Positions 1 through 9,721 of a DNA stretch of 64,000 nt are shown here, one piece after another (the first letter of the stretch is position 1; every line of letters starts with the position of its first letter). The notes below the pieces were generated by a model, which saw nothing but the letters and a program-made list of their open reading frames with translations, was not told the DNA's origin and did no database searches. The translations under genes were made by a program, and so were the position numbers. Source of the DNA: an uncultured Pelagibacteraceae bacterium (lineage in GTDB: Bacteria; Pseudomonadota; Alphaproteobacteria; Pelagibacterales; Pelagibacteraceae); NCBI GenBank assembly GCA_902614905.1, contig CACMMN010000005.1, positions 24,482-88,481 on the forward strand, given 5' to 3'.

Positions 1-2
1 AA

Positions 3-227
3 GACATTGCAGCCGTGGGTAAAAAAACTTTCATAGAAAGATATGAAAAAATTGATTGGAAAAAATATTATAGCTCACTTCCATTTAACCCTAGTGCTTT
101 AGCACTCTATAAATGGGCCCCCATTGCAGAGGAATTAAAATTATTAGACAGAAAAATTGTTTTAAATTCCATGATACTTAAGTGGGATAATATTAAAGAT
201 GAATTCGTGAAACTTATAAAGTTTTAA
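3..227 (+). CDS. C-terminal fragment of an unidentified protein (5' truncated by window edge)
   Basis: Frame is open upstream of the listed start to the window edge; stop at 227; no family recognised. Confidence 0.5.
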   Translation, partial: DIAAVGKKTFIERYEKIDWKKYYSSLPFNPSALALYKWAPIAEELKLLDRKIVLNSMILKWDNIKDEFVKLIKF

Positions 228-2296
228 ATATTTTTTCTTTCATCAACCAAACTTTGTACAACGCTTGGATCAGCTAAGGTTGTTGTATCACCCAGTTGAT
301 CATGTTCATTAGCTGCGATCTTTCTTAAAATTCTTCTCATAATTTTTCCAGATCTGGTTTTTGGCAATCCAGGTGAAAACTGAATTATTTCTGGTCTATA
401 TATAGGACCTAATGTCCTAACTAAATGATTTTTTAATTCTCGTTCCAAATCTCCGTCTCCTTTTTCCCCAACGTTAAGAGTTACATAACAATAAAGACCA
501 TTACCTTTTATATCGTGCGGGTATCCAACTACTGCAGCCTCTGCTACTTTTGGATGTGCTACGAAAGCACTTTCAATTTCAGCCGTACCAAGGTTGTGAC
601 CTGAAACTATTATTACATCATCTACTCTCCCTGTTATCCAATAATAACCATCTTTATCTCTCCTACATCCATCACCTGTAAAGTACTTTCCATCAAACTG
701 GGAAAAGTAAGTCTGAATAAATCTGTCATGATCACCATAAACTGTTCTCATCTGTCCAGGCCAAGATTGTGCTATGCAAAGTCTGCCTTGTGCTTCACCT
801 TTTAATATTTTTCCTGTCTTATCAACTATAACAGGCTTAATGCCATAAAAAGGTTTAGTAGCAGACCCGGGCTTAAGATCTATTGCACCAGTTTGTGGAC
901 TAATTAAAATACCCCCAGTTTCTGTTTGCCACCAAGTATCTACTATTGGACATCTTGAGTCACCAATAGTTTTGTAATACCATTCCCATGCCTCTGGATT
1001 TATTGGTTCACCAACAGTTCCCAATAGTTTTAAAGTCTTTCTTGAGGTTTTCTTGACTGGTTTATCTCCTTCTCTCATCAAAGCCCTTATTGCAGTGGGT
1101 GCTGTATAAAAAATATTTACTTTGTATTTATCAATAATTTGCCACCATCTTGAGGAGTCAGGGTAAGTTGGTATGCCTTCAAACATTATAGTAGTAGCAC
1201 CATTGGCCAATGGACCATAAATTATGTAACTATGACCTGTGACCCAACCAATATCTGCTGTACACCAATAAATATCCTTAGATTTATAATTAAAAATGTA
1301 TTGGTGTGTCATTGAGGCATAAACCATGTATCCACCTGTTGTGTGAAGCACACCTTTAGGTTTTCCTGTTGAACCTGATGTATATAAAATGAAAAGTGGA
1401 TCTTCAGCATTCATCTCTTCAGGCTCACAATTTGTTGGGGCTTTTTTTGTTATCTCGTGATACCAGACATCACGGTTATTATCCCAACTTACATCGTTGC
1501 CTGTTCTTTTAACTACAACACATTTTTTAACATTAGGACAACTTAAAAGCGCCTCATCTGTGATCGACTTTAAATGAATAGTTTTACCACCTCTAATCCC
1601 TTCATCAGCCGTTACTACGTAATCAGATTTACAGTCATTTATACGTCCTGCTATACTATCAGGAGAAAAGCCTCCGAAAATGATTGAATGAATAGCACCA
1701 ATTCTTGCACATGCTAGCATAGTATAAGCTAGCTCAGGTATCATGGTTAAATAAATAGTAACTCTATCACCTTTTTGTACACCAATTTCCTTTAAACCAT
1801 TAGCAATTTTACAAACCTCATTATGTAATTGTTTGTATGTAATCTTCTTTTGAACTTTTGGATCATCTCCAACCCACATAATTGCAGTTTTGTCTTTATT
1901 GTTTTTTAAATGTCTATCTATACAATTTGCGGAAGCGTTTAATGTTCCATCATAAAACCACTTAATGTTAACTTCTGAACTACTGTATTTTACATCTTTA
2001 ATTTTTGTGTAAGGTTTAATCCAGGTAATTCTTTTACCTTCTTTTTTCCAGAATCCATCGTTGTCTTTTAAAGATTGGTTGTATTTTTTTTCGTAAACAT
2101 TTTTACTTACAAGTGCCTTTTTAAGCCATTCTGATTTAACTTTATAAATTTTTTCGATAGGTTTATTACTGGATCCTAATTTAGCGCTTCTCTTTATTCT
2201 ATTATTTTTTTTCTTACGTTTTTTATGACTATATCTTTTTTTAGATATTTTTTTTCTCTTTTTAGTTTTACCTTTTTTTTTCTTTTTTTTTGCCAT
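224..2296 (-). CDS. acs: Acetyl-CoA synthetase (AMP-forming) with lysine-rich N-terminal extension
   Basis: [22 protein letters not shown]-binding motif, [32 protein letters not shown]-terminal [11 protein letters not shown]. Confidence 0.96.
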   Translation of the reverse strand: MAKKKKKKGKTKKRKKISKKRYSHKKRKKKNNRIKRSAKLGSSNKPIEKIYKVKSEWLKKALVSKNVYEKKYNQSLKDNDGFWKKEGKRITWIKPYTKIKDVKYSSSEVNIKWFYDGTLNASANCIDRHLKNNKDKTAIMWVGDDPKVQKKITYKQLHNEVCKIANGLKEIGVQKGDRVTIYLTMIPELAYTMLACARIGAIHSIIFGGFSPDSIAGRINDCKSDYVVTADEGIRGGKTIHLKSITDEALLSCPNVKKCVVVKRTGNDVSWDNNRDVWYHEITKKAPTNCEPEEMNAEDPLFILYTSGSTGKPKGVLHTTGGYMVYASMTHQYIFNYKSKDIYWCTADIGWVTGHSYIIYGPLANGATTIMFEGIPTYPDSSRWWQIIDKYKVNIFYTAPTAIRALMREGDKPVKKTSRKTLKLLGTVGEPINPEAWEWYYKTIGDSRCPIVDTWWQTETGGILISPQTGAIDLKPGSATKPFYGIKPVIVDKTGKILKGEAQGRLCIAQSWPGQMRTVYGDHDRFIQTYFSQFDGKYFTGDGCRRDKDGYYWITGRVDDVIIVSGHNLGTAEIESAFVAHPKVAEAAVVGYPHDIKGNGLYCYVTLNVGEKGDGDLERELKNHLVRTLGPIYRPEIIQFSPGLPKTRSGKIMRRILRKIAANEHDQLGDTTTLADPSVVQSLVDERKNI

Positions 2297-2302
2297 AATA
2301 CT

Positions 2303-2716
2303 TTAGATATTACCTAACTTATTTAAAATCTTCCAGCTTTTTGAATCAATAGGCATTACCGATAATCTGCTTTGTTTTATGAGGGGTAGTTGTTTAAGAT
2401 CCTTTATTTTCCTAATATTTTGTAAACTGATTGGTTTTTTCATTTTTTTTTCAAACCTTACTTTAATTGCTACAAACTTTTTGTTTTTGTCCGTAGGATC
2501 AATAAATGCCTCTTTTATAACTTTAACAATGCCAACAATTTCTTTTCCAATATTGGAATGATAAAAAAAACATAAATCACCGTTTCTCATACTTTTTAAA
2601 TTTTTAGCCGCTTGGTAATTTCTGACACCATCCCAAACAGCACCCCTGTCCCCAGCTTCTATTTGTTGGTCAATAGACCAAACATCAGGCTCAGATTTTA
2701 ATAACCAATATTTCAT
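2303..2716 (-). CDS. EVE domain-containing protein (thymocyte nuclear protein 1-like)
   Basis: MKYWLLKSEPDVWSID...WDGVRNYQAAKNLKSMRNGDLCFFYHS is characteristic of the EVE domain. Confidence 0.93.
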   Translation of the reverse strand: MKYWLLKSEPDVWSIDQQIEAGDRGAVWDGVRNYQAAKNLKSMRNGDLCFFYHSNIGKEIVGIVKVIKEAFIDPTDKNKKFVAIKVRFEKKMKKPISLQNIRKIKDLKQLPLIKQSRLSVMPIDSKSWKILNKLGNI

Positions 2717-2803
2717 TACAGTTGACTATTTCTAATTATTTAATTCATTAAGTTTATTTTAATCATTATAATTTGATATAAATTAAGATTAATATTTTAT
2801 CTT

Positions 2804-4783
2804 ATGAAAAATAAAATTAATAAAATTTTAGACCTAATTAAACATAGTAATTTTAATGACGCAAAGAATATTTGTGACGATATAAAAGGAGATTTGGAGC
2901 AAGATTATCAATTCATAAATATTCATGGATATATCTTGTTTAGAATTAAAAACTATGAAGAAGCAATAAAACTTTGGGAAAGAGCAATAAAAATTAAACC
3001 AAATTATATTTTCGCACTAAACAATTTGGGAAACGCATTTTCCAAAATGAATAAATTCGAAAAGGCTATAAAGTATTTCAAGCAAGCTTTGAAAATTAAA
3101 GAAGATTATTTTGAGGCGTCTTATGGAATGAGCGACGTTTGTTTTAAAATGCACAATTATGAAGATGCGCTTTTATATTTAAATAAATGTATAAAAATTA
3201 GACCAAATTTTTTACCACCAATAGAAAGTAAATTAAACATTTTACAATTATTGAACAAAAAAATTGATGCTTTAAAATTTTTAGATGAAATGATTAGCTC
3301 GAATCCAAATGAAGCCTTTTACTACAATGAAAAAGCCTTAATCTTATCTCAGCTAGGGAGGGAATTGGAGTCAGTTAATTCATACAAAAGTGCTTACCTA
3401 ATTGATCCTGATTATCCATTTATTCTCGGTAATATTGTATTTAATAAATTGATTAATTGCGAATGGAACCAAATTGAAAATGAATTTGAAGAAATACTTT
3501 CTAAAATTAAAGATGGAAAACAAGCATCAGACCCACTGACTACATCATATATTTTTGACTCACCTTTAATACAAAGTAAATCAGCAAAAATATTTGTCGA
3601 TTATAAAAAACGCTTAGGTAATAAAAAATATAATTTTCCTGAATTAAAAAAAAAAGAAAAAATAAACATAGGCTATTTTTCTGCGGACTTTCAAAATCAC
3701 GCTGTTGGTCATTTAATATCAAAATCGATTGAATTACATGATAATTCAAAGTTTAATGTACACGGTTTCTATTTTGGCAGTAAACATAACAAAGAAGATC
3801 GATATTATTTAAGGTTAAAGAAAGCTTTCCATAAATATCATGACGTTGCAAATAACACTGTTGATGAAATAGTAAACTTATCAAGAGAATTAAATATAGA
3901 TATAGCAATTGATTTAATGGCCCATACAGGAGGGTTTGAAAACCGTTTAGATATTTTTCTAAAAAGATGCGCACCGATCCAAATAAATTTTCTTGGTTAT
4001 CCTGGAACCTCAGGTACTGAAAAAATCGATTATATAATTGCAGATAAAAATATAATAGAGGAAAAAGATAGAAAATTTTACTTTGAAAAAATTATTTATT
4101 TACCTAATTCGTATCAGCCATCAGAAAAATATCGTTTTGTTTCTGATAAAAAATTTAACAAAAATCAATTCAATTTACCTGATGATAAATTTATCTTTTG
4201 TTGTTTTAATTCTAATCAAAAAATTTTGAAAGATATTTTTAATCTTTGGGTAAAAATTCTCAAAAGATCCCCAGAAAGCATATTGTGGCTGCTCTCAAAA
4301 AATAAAAATTTTATTAAAAATTTTAAAAATGAAATCGAGAAGCAAAATATAAATTCAGATAGAATAATATTTAGTGAACCGATACCCGTAGAAGAACATT
4401 TAGTTAGAATTAAATTTGCTGATTTGTTTTTAGACACTTTTCCTTATAATGCTCACACCACATGTAGTGACTCAATATGGGCAGGTGTGCCTGTTTTAAC
4501 AAAAAAAGGAAAATCATTTCATAGTAGAGTAGCATCAAGTTTATTAAAAACTAGTGATCTAGAAGAATTGATCACTCATTCAGATGATGAGTATGTTGAA
4601 AAAGCAGTAAAAATTGCAAATGATAGAGAATATTTAAAACATTTAAAAGAAAAATTGAATTTGTCTCGAGATACAAATCCATTATTTAATAGTGAATTAT
4701 ACATTAAAAAATTAGAACAAGCTTACAAAATAGTCTTTAATAAATGTGTTGAAAAAAAAAAACCAGACGATGTTTTCTTATAA
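2804..4783 (+). CDS. TPR-repeat protein with O-GlcNAc transferase (SPINDLY-like) C-terminal domain
   Basis: N-terminal TPRs (ALNNLGNAFSKMNKFEKAIKYFKQALKIK) plus INFLGYPGTSGTEKIDYIIAD and CSDSIWAGVPVLTKKGKSFHSRVASSLL. Confidence 0.9.
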   Translation: MKNKINKILDLIKHSNFNDAKNICDDIKGDLEQDYQFINIHGYILFRIKNYEEAIKLWERAIKIKPNYIFALNNLGNAFSKMNKFEKAIKYFKQALKIKEDYFEASYGMSDVCFKMHNYEDALLYLNKCIKIRPNFLPPIESKLNILQLLNKKIDALKFLDEMISSNPNEAFYYNEKALILSQLGRELESVNSYKSAYLIDPDYPFILGNIVFNKLINCEWNQIENEFEEILSKIKDGKQASDPLTTSYIFDSPLIQSKSAKIFVDYKKRLGNKKYNFPELKKKEKINIGYFSADFQNHAVGHLISKSIELHDNSKFNVHGFYFGSKHNKEDRYYLRLKKAFHKYHDVANNTVDEIVNLSRELNIDIAIDLMAHTGGFENRLDIFLKRCAPIQINFLGYPGTSGTEKIDYIIADKNIIEEKDRKFYFEKIIYLPNSYQPSEKYRFVSDKKFNKNQFNLPDDKFIFCCFNSNQKILKDIFNLWVKILKRSPESILWLLSKNKNFIKNFKNEIEKQNINSDRIIFSEPIPVEEHLVRIKFADLFLDTFPYNAHTTCSDSIWAGVPVLTKKGKSFHSRVASSLLKTSDLEELITHSDDEYVEKAVKIANDREYLKHLKEKLNLSRDTNPLFNSELYIKKLEQAYKIVFNKCVEKKKPDDVFL

Positions 4784-5845
4784 TTTAACACCTGATCCTT
4801 TTAAAAATTTCGCTTTACTATCTAAAGACCATCTAGGCTTAATAGAAAAATCTAATCTATCAAACTTATTTTTTTTAAATTTTTTTAGACCTGCAATAGC
4901 AATCATCGCTGCATTATCACTACACAAGTTTAATTCAGGAAAATATGGTTTAAAATTTTCCTCAAGACTAACTTTATTAATAATTTTTCTAATTTCTTTG
5001 TTTGCGGCGACCCCACCAGCTACCACCAATGAATTTCCCTTAGCAAGTTTTTTATATTCTTTTATTGCTACTTTTGTTTTTTTATAAATTATTTTTAAAA
5101 CTGTAGACTGAAAAGAGGCAGCTAAGTCATACTTATCTTTCTTTGTTTTTAATAAGATTTTATATCTAAGGACGGCTGTCTTTAAACCTGCAAAAGATAG
5201 ATTACAACCTCCTTTATTAATTATAGGTTGAGGGAGATCAAATTTATTTGCATTACCTTTCTTAGAAAATTTCTCTATTTTTGGCCCGCCAGGGAACCCA
5301 AAACCTAGTAGTTTTGCAGTTTTGTCGAAAGCTTCACCAATGGCATCATCAATAGTTGTTCCTATCCTCTTATATTTTCCTAATCCTTTTACAACAAGAA
5401 ACTGAGTATGACCTCCTGAGATTAATAACAATAGATAAGGATAACTTAATTTACTCTCAAACATAGGACTCAAAGCATGACCCTCTAAATGATTTACAGC
5501 GATTAAGGGTTTTTTTAATGCCAATGCAAGCGCTTTTGCAAAATTGAATCCAACTGATAAACACACCACTAATCCAGGACCTGCTGTTGCAGAAATTGCG
5601 TCTAAATCCTGCAATTTAACCTTACTAATCTTTATCGCTTTTTTTGCAATTAATTCAATTTTTTCTAAATGGCTCCTTGCTGCTAACTCTGGCACCACAC
5701 CTCCAAATTTTTTATGCACTTCTTCTTGGCTCGAAATTATATTGGCTAATATTTTCGGTGGTTTTTGACCATTATCTTGAATTATAGATACTGCAGTCTC
5801 ATCACAGCTTGTCTCTATGCCCATAATAAGTATTTTTTTTCTCAT
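4778..5845 (-). CDS. tsaD: tRNA N6-threonylcarbamoyladenosine biosynthesis protein TsaD
   Basis: MGIETSCDETAVSI, NHLEGHALSP, LLLISGGHTQ, VVAGGVAANKEIR. Confidence 0.97.
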   Translation of the reverse strand: MRKKILIMGIETSCDETAVSIIQDNGQKPPKILANIISSQEEVHKKFGGVVPELAARSHLEKIELIAKKAIKISKVKLQDLDAISATAGPGLVVCLSVGFNFAKALALALKKPLIAVNHLEGHALSPMFESKLSYPYLLLLISGGHTQFLVVKGLGKYKRIGTTIDDAIGEAFDKTAKLLGFGFPGGPKIEKFSKKGNANKFDLPQPIINKGGCNLSFAGLKTAVLRYKILLKTKKDKYDLAASFQSTVLKIIYKKTKVAIKEYKKLAKGNSLVVAGGVAANKEIRKIINKVSLEENFKPYFPELNLCSDNAAMIAIAGLKKFKKNKFDRLDFSIKPRWSLDSKAKFLKGSGVKL

Positions 5846-5881
5846 AAATAATTTAATTAATATAAGTAATTTATAAAAATT

Positions 5882-6793
5882 ATGAATAAAAAAAAAATAA
5901 TTATTGGAACCAGAGGAAGTAAACTAGCCATTAAATACGCAGAGCTTGCAATTAAAGAGATCAAAAAATTCTATAATGGAAAAATTGAATTAAAAAGAAT
6001 AATTACTAGAGGAGATAAAATTTTAAATTATAGGACATCAGATATTGGGGGAAAAGGTGAGTTCATTAAAAATATCGAGAGGGAACTGATTGCGAAAAAA
6101 ATTGATATAGCCGTCCATTCTTTAAAAGATGTGCCATATAAAGAAACCAATGGACTAATTATAAATTCTTTCCTTAAAAGAAATTCAGCTAATGATGTAT
6201 TAATAAGTAGGAAAAACTTAAAATTTGAAAAGTTAAAAAAAAAATCAATTATAGGCACATCTTCTTATAGAAGAGAATTTCAGTTTAAATTAATTCGTCC
6301 CGACTTAAAATTTAAACTTATCAGAGGAAATATTGATAGTAGATTAAAAAAATTATATCAAAAAAAATATGATGCAATTATATTAGCTAAAGCTGGTCTA
6401 AAATGTTTAAAAATGTTAAAATTTGTTTCTCAAGAGTTCGATTGTAATAAAATTATCCCTTCAGCTGGCCAAGGTATAATATCATTACAATCGAGAAAAT
6501 GTGACTATAAAATTCGAAAACTTTTGGAAAAAGTAAACCATAAAGCTACAAGAATTAGAGCCAATGCTGAGAGAAGTGTCCTAAAAATTTTAAAAGGCGA
6601 TTGCAGTTCAGCAATTGGAGTTCACTCATTAATTAATAAAAATAAATTAATTTTAAAAGCTGAATTATTTTCTTTAGATGGAAAAACTAAATATTATTAT
6701 GAGCACTCTGGCAAATTAGATAAATCGAAAAGTATTGGAAGTATTGTAGGTAAATATTTAAAAAAAAAATCTGGCGGAAAATATAAGAATTGA
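5882..6793 (+). CDS. hemC: Hydroxymethylbilane synthase (porphobilinogen deaminase)
   Basis: IGTRGSKLAIKYAELA, VHSLKDVP, GTSSYRREFQ, RGNIDSRLKKL, GDCSSAIG. Confidence 0.96.
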   Translation: MNKKKIIIGTRGSKLAIKYAELAIKEIKKFYNGKIELKRIITRGDKILNYRTSDIGGKGEFIKNIERELIAKKIDIAVHSLKDVPYKETNGLIINSFLKRNSANDVLISRKNLKFEKLKKKSIIGTSSYRREFQFKLIRPDLKFKLIRGNIDSRLKKLYQKKYDAIILAKAGLKCLKMLKFVSQEFDCNKIIPSAGQGIISLQSRKCDYKIRKLLEKVNHKATRIRANAERSVLKILKGDCSSAIGVHSLINKNKLILKAELFSLDGKTKYYYEHSGKLDKSKSIGSIVGKYLKKKSGGKYKN

Positions 6794-6794
6794 A

Positions 6795-7493
6795 ATGCAC
6801 ATATTATTAACTCGTAGTTTGAATGACTCTAAAGATTTAATTCAAAAACTTAAGTCTAATGGATTTAAAGTCTCAAATTTACCATTATTAGAAATTAGTA
6901 AAGTTAATTATAAAGAATTAAAATTTTCAAAATTTAGCTCTATAATTTTTACTAGCTCAAATGCAATAAAATTCTTAGATATAAAAAATATCGATAAGAA
7001 TATTTTATGTTTCTGTGTAGGTTCAGCTACAGAAAAAACTGCAAGATCAAGTGGCTTTCAAAAAGTATTTGCGGCTGATGGAAATGTTAAAAACTTAAAA
7101 GAATTAGTTCAGTTGAACTTACCTGAAAAAAATAAAAAAATACTTTATGTAAGCGGTGAAATTGTATCATATCCACTAGATAAAGACCTAATCTCAGAGG
7201 GATATAATGTTGAACGTTTAATAAATTACAATACGAAACATAAAGCTGATCTTGAAACATCTTTTTTAGAGACTCTAAAGAGTGATATGCCAGATTTAGT
7301 ATATGTATATTCTGAAAATAGTGCAAAAAGCTTTTTAAATTTAATAAAAAAATATGAATTAGTTGACTACTGGATGAATACTAACTTAATGTGTATAGGT
7401 GAAAAAACTTCATCAGTTTTAAATATTATCAAATGGAAAAAAATTTTTTTATTTAATCCTGGTGAAGAAGAATTTTTATTATATAAAATCTAA
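6795..7493 (+). CDS. hemD: Uroporphyrinogen-III synthase
   Basis: HemD-like layout (ILLTRSLNDSKDLIQKLKSNGF; IIFTSSNAIKF; CVGSATEKTA) and position directly after hemC. Confidence 0.85.
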   Translation: MHILLTRSLNDSKDLIQKLKSNGFKVSNLPLLEISKVNYKELKFSKFSSIIFTSSNAIKFLDIKNIDKNILCFCVGSATEKTARSSGFQKVFAADGNVKNLKELVQLNLPEKNKKILYVSGEIVSYPLDKDLISEGYNVERLINYNTKHKADLETSFLETLKSDMPDLVYVYSENSAKSFLNLIKKYELVDYWMNTNLMCIGEKTSSVLNIIKWKKIFLFNPGEEEFLLYKI

Positions 7494-7496
7494 GAT

Positions 7497-8582
7497 ATGG
7501 AAGTCTTTGTTAATTTAAAAAATTTATTTCTTTCTGTTTGGGATAAAGGAATATTAGGAATTGATATTGGTCAGATACTAATTGGTTTGGGAATTTTTTT
7601 AATTTTCCTAATTTTTAGAGGATTGATTAGTAAATTGATTATAAAAAAGCTAGAGCTTATCTCAAAAAGAACCACTAACAAATTAGATGATACATTCGTC
7701 AAGGCAATGGTGGGGCCAGCACGTTTTCTACCTGTTGTTTTAGGTTTTTTCTTTGCAAGCTATTATATGACTTTTAATGAGGAAACCAGATCTTTTGTAG
7801 ATACTATAAACAGAACTTTAATAACAATTTTATTATTTTGGATCATTCATCAAATAATTGAGCCAATATCGTATATTTTAAGTGGACTTGATAAAATTCT
7901 TACAAGAGAATTAATAGGATGGATTATTAAATCCTTAAAAATTCTTATATTTATTTTAGGAGCTGCCGCTGTTCTAGAATTGTGGGGAATAAAAATCGGA
8001 CCAATTATAGCTGGGCTAGGTCTTTTTGGTGTAGCTGTTGCTTTAGGAGCTCAAGATTTATTCAAAAATTTAATATCTGGAATTTTAGTTCTAGTAGAAA
8101 AAAGATTTAAAATGGGTGATTGGATATTAGTAGAGGGCACTATTGAAGGGATTGTTGAAAAAATTGGTTTTAGATCAACCACTATTAGAAAATTTGATAA
8201 ATCATTAGCTATAATTCCAAATTTTCAGTTTGCAGAAAATGCTGTTATTAATGTGAGCCAAACAACAAATTGGCTCATTAGTTGGATAATTACTTTACAA
8301 TATGACACTACAGTTGATCAATTAAAAAAAATTAGAGATCAGATTGAGAAGCATATAAAAGAAAACGATGACTACGATAAAAAAGTAGGGTTAGCAGTTA
8401 GAGTAGACAAATTTTCAGATAGCTCGATAGATATGTATGTAAGATGCTTCACCAAAACTAGTAGTTGGAGTGAATGGCTAAAAGTAAAAGAAAAATTAGC
8501 AATTGAAATTAAGCAAATAGTTGAAAAAAATAAAGCTTCTTTTGCATTTCCAAGCCAATCTATCTACGTCGAAAAAAAATGA
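7497..8582 (+). CDS. MscS-family small-conductance mechanosensitive channel
   Basis: GLGLFGVAVALGAQDLFKNLISGILVLVEKRFKMGDWILVEG pore/beta-domain motif. Confidence 0.93.
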   Translation: MEVFVNLKNLFLSVWDKGILGIDIGQILIGLGIFLIFLIFRGLISKLIIKKLELISKRTTNKLDDTFVKAMVGPARFLPVVLGFFFASYYMTFNEETRSFVDTINRTLITILLFWIIHQIIEPISYILSGLDKILTRELIGWIIKSLKILIFILGAAAVLELWGIKIGPIIAGLGLFGVAVALGAQDLFKNLISGILVLVEKRFKMGDWILVEGTIEGIVEKIGFRSTTIRKFDKSLAIIPNFQFAENAVINVSQTTNWLISWIITLQYDTTVDQLKKIRDQIEKHIKENDDYDKKVGLAVRVDKFSDSSIDMYVRCFTKTSSWSEWLKVKEKLAIEIKQIVEKNKASFAFPSQSIYVEKK

Positions 8583-8869
8583 TAGCTATATTTTACTTAT
8601 CATTACAAATTTTAAAATTATATTCTTATGTTGTTATAGCCAACGTTATAATTAGCTGGCTAGTTGCTTTTAATGTTTTGAATACTACAAATCGATTTGT
8701 TTATTTAGTTTTGGATTTTACATATAGACTAACTGAGCCTTTTTTAAGAAAGATTAGAGGTTTTTTACCTAATCTGGGTGCTATTGATATATCCCCAGTC
8801 ATCCTTCTTTTGTTGATATGGTTTATAGAAATGTGTATGAAACTTTATATAGCGCCATTAATTTTTTAA
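8579..8869 (+). CDS. YggT family membrane protein
   Basis: VVIANVIISWLVAFNVLN...LTEPFLRKIRGFLPNLGAIDISPVILLLLIWF. Confidence 0.93.
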   Translation: MIAIFYLSLQILKLYSYVVIANVIISWLVAFNVLNTTNRFVYLVLDFTYRLTEPFLRKIRGFLPNLGAIDISPVILLLLIWFIEMCMKLYIAPLIF

Positions 8870-8875
8870 TTTAGA

Positions 8876-9721
8876 ATGATTATAATAGACGGAAAAAAAG
8901 TTGCTGCAGATTTAAGATTAAATTTGAAAAATGAAGTAGATAATCTAAAAAAAAAATTTAATAAAGTCCCAGGCTTAACTGTAATACTTATTGGTGAATA
9001 TGCGCCAAGCAAAATTTATGTACGCAACAAAGAAAAATCAGCTGCAGAAATAGGTCTTAAATCAGAAATTATCAGGTATCCTGATACAGTAGATGAAAAA
9101 ACTGTTTTAGAAAAAATTAGTGAACTCAATAAAGATGAAAATGTTTCTGGTATCTTGGTTCAGTTGCCGCTTCCAAAAAACATCAATAACAAAAAAATTA
9201 TAGACGCAATCGATCCAAATAAAGATGTAGATGGTTTTCATCCTAACAACGTGGGAAATTTGTCGTCTGGATATGAAAGCTCAGTTCCTTGTACACCTAT
9301 GGGATGTCATTTGTTGATCAAAAAAATAGAGCCAAATTTAAATGGAAAAAAAGCAGTTGTTTTAGGTAGATCTAATTTAAATGGAAAACCGATGACACAA
9401 CTCTTACTAAAGGAAAATTGCACAGTGACAGTTGCTCATTCAAAAACAAAAAATTTAAAAGAAGAATGTTTAAAGGCGGACATTTTAGTAGTTGCAGTTG
9501 GAATTCCAAAACTTGTTAAAGGTGATTGGGTTAAGAAAGGATCCATTGTAATTGATGTGGGTATAAATAAAACGGAAGAAGGAATAGTTGGTGATGTAGA
9601 TTTTGATGAAGTTTCAAAATTTGCGAAAGCGATAACCCCAGTTCCAGGCGGAGTTGGACCAATGACCATTGCCTGTTTATTAAAAAATACAATAGAGTGT
9701 TTTAAAAGATCATTTGTATAA
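8876..9721 (+). CDS. folD: Bifunctional methylenetetrahydrofolate dehydrogenase/cyclohydrolase
   Basis: GILVQLPLPKNIN, DVDGFHPNNVG, VVLGRSNLNGKPM, TPVPGGVGPMTIACLL. Confidence 0.97.
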   Translation: MIIIDGKKVAADLRLNLKNEVDNLKKKFNKVPGLTVILIGEYAPSKIYVRNKEKSAAEIGLKSEIIRYPDTVDEKTVLEKISELNKDENVSGILVQLPLPKNINNKKIIDAIDPNKDVDGFHPNNVGNLSSGYESSVPCTPMGCHLLIKKIEPNLNGKKAVVLGRSNLNGKPMTQLLLKENCTVTVAHSKTKNLKEECLKADILVVAVGIPKLVKGDWVKKGSIVIDVGINKTEEGIVGDVDFDEVSKFAKAITPVPGGVGPMTIACLLKNTIECFKRSFV

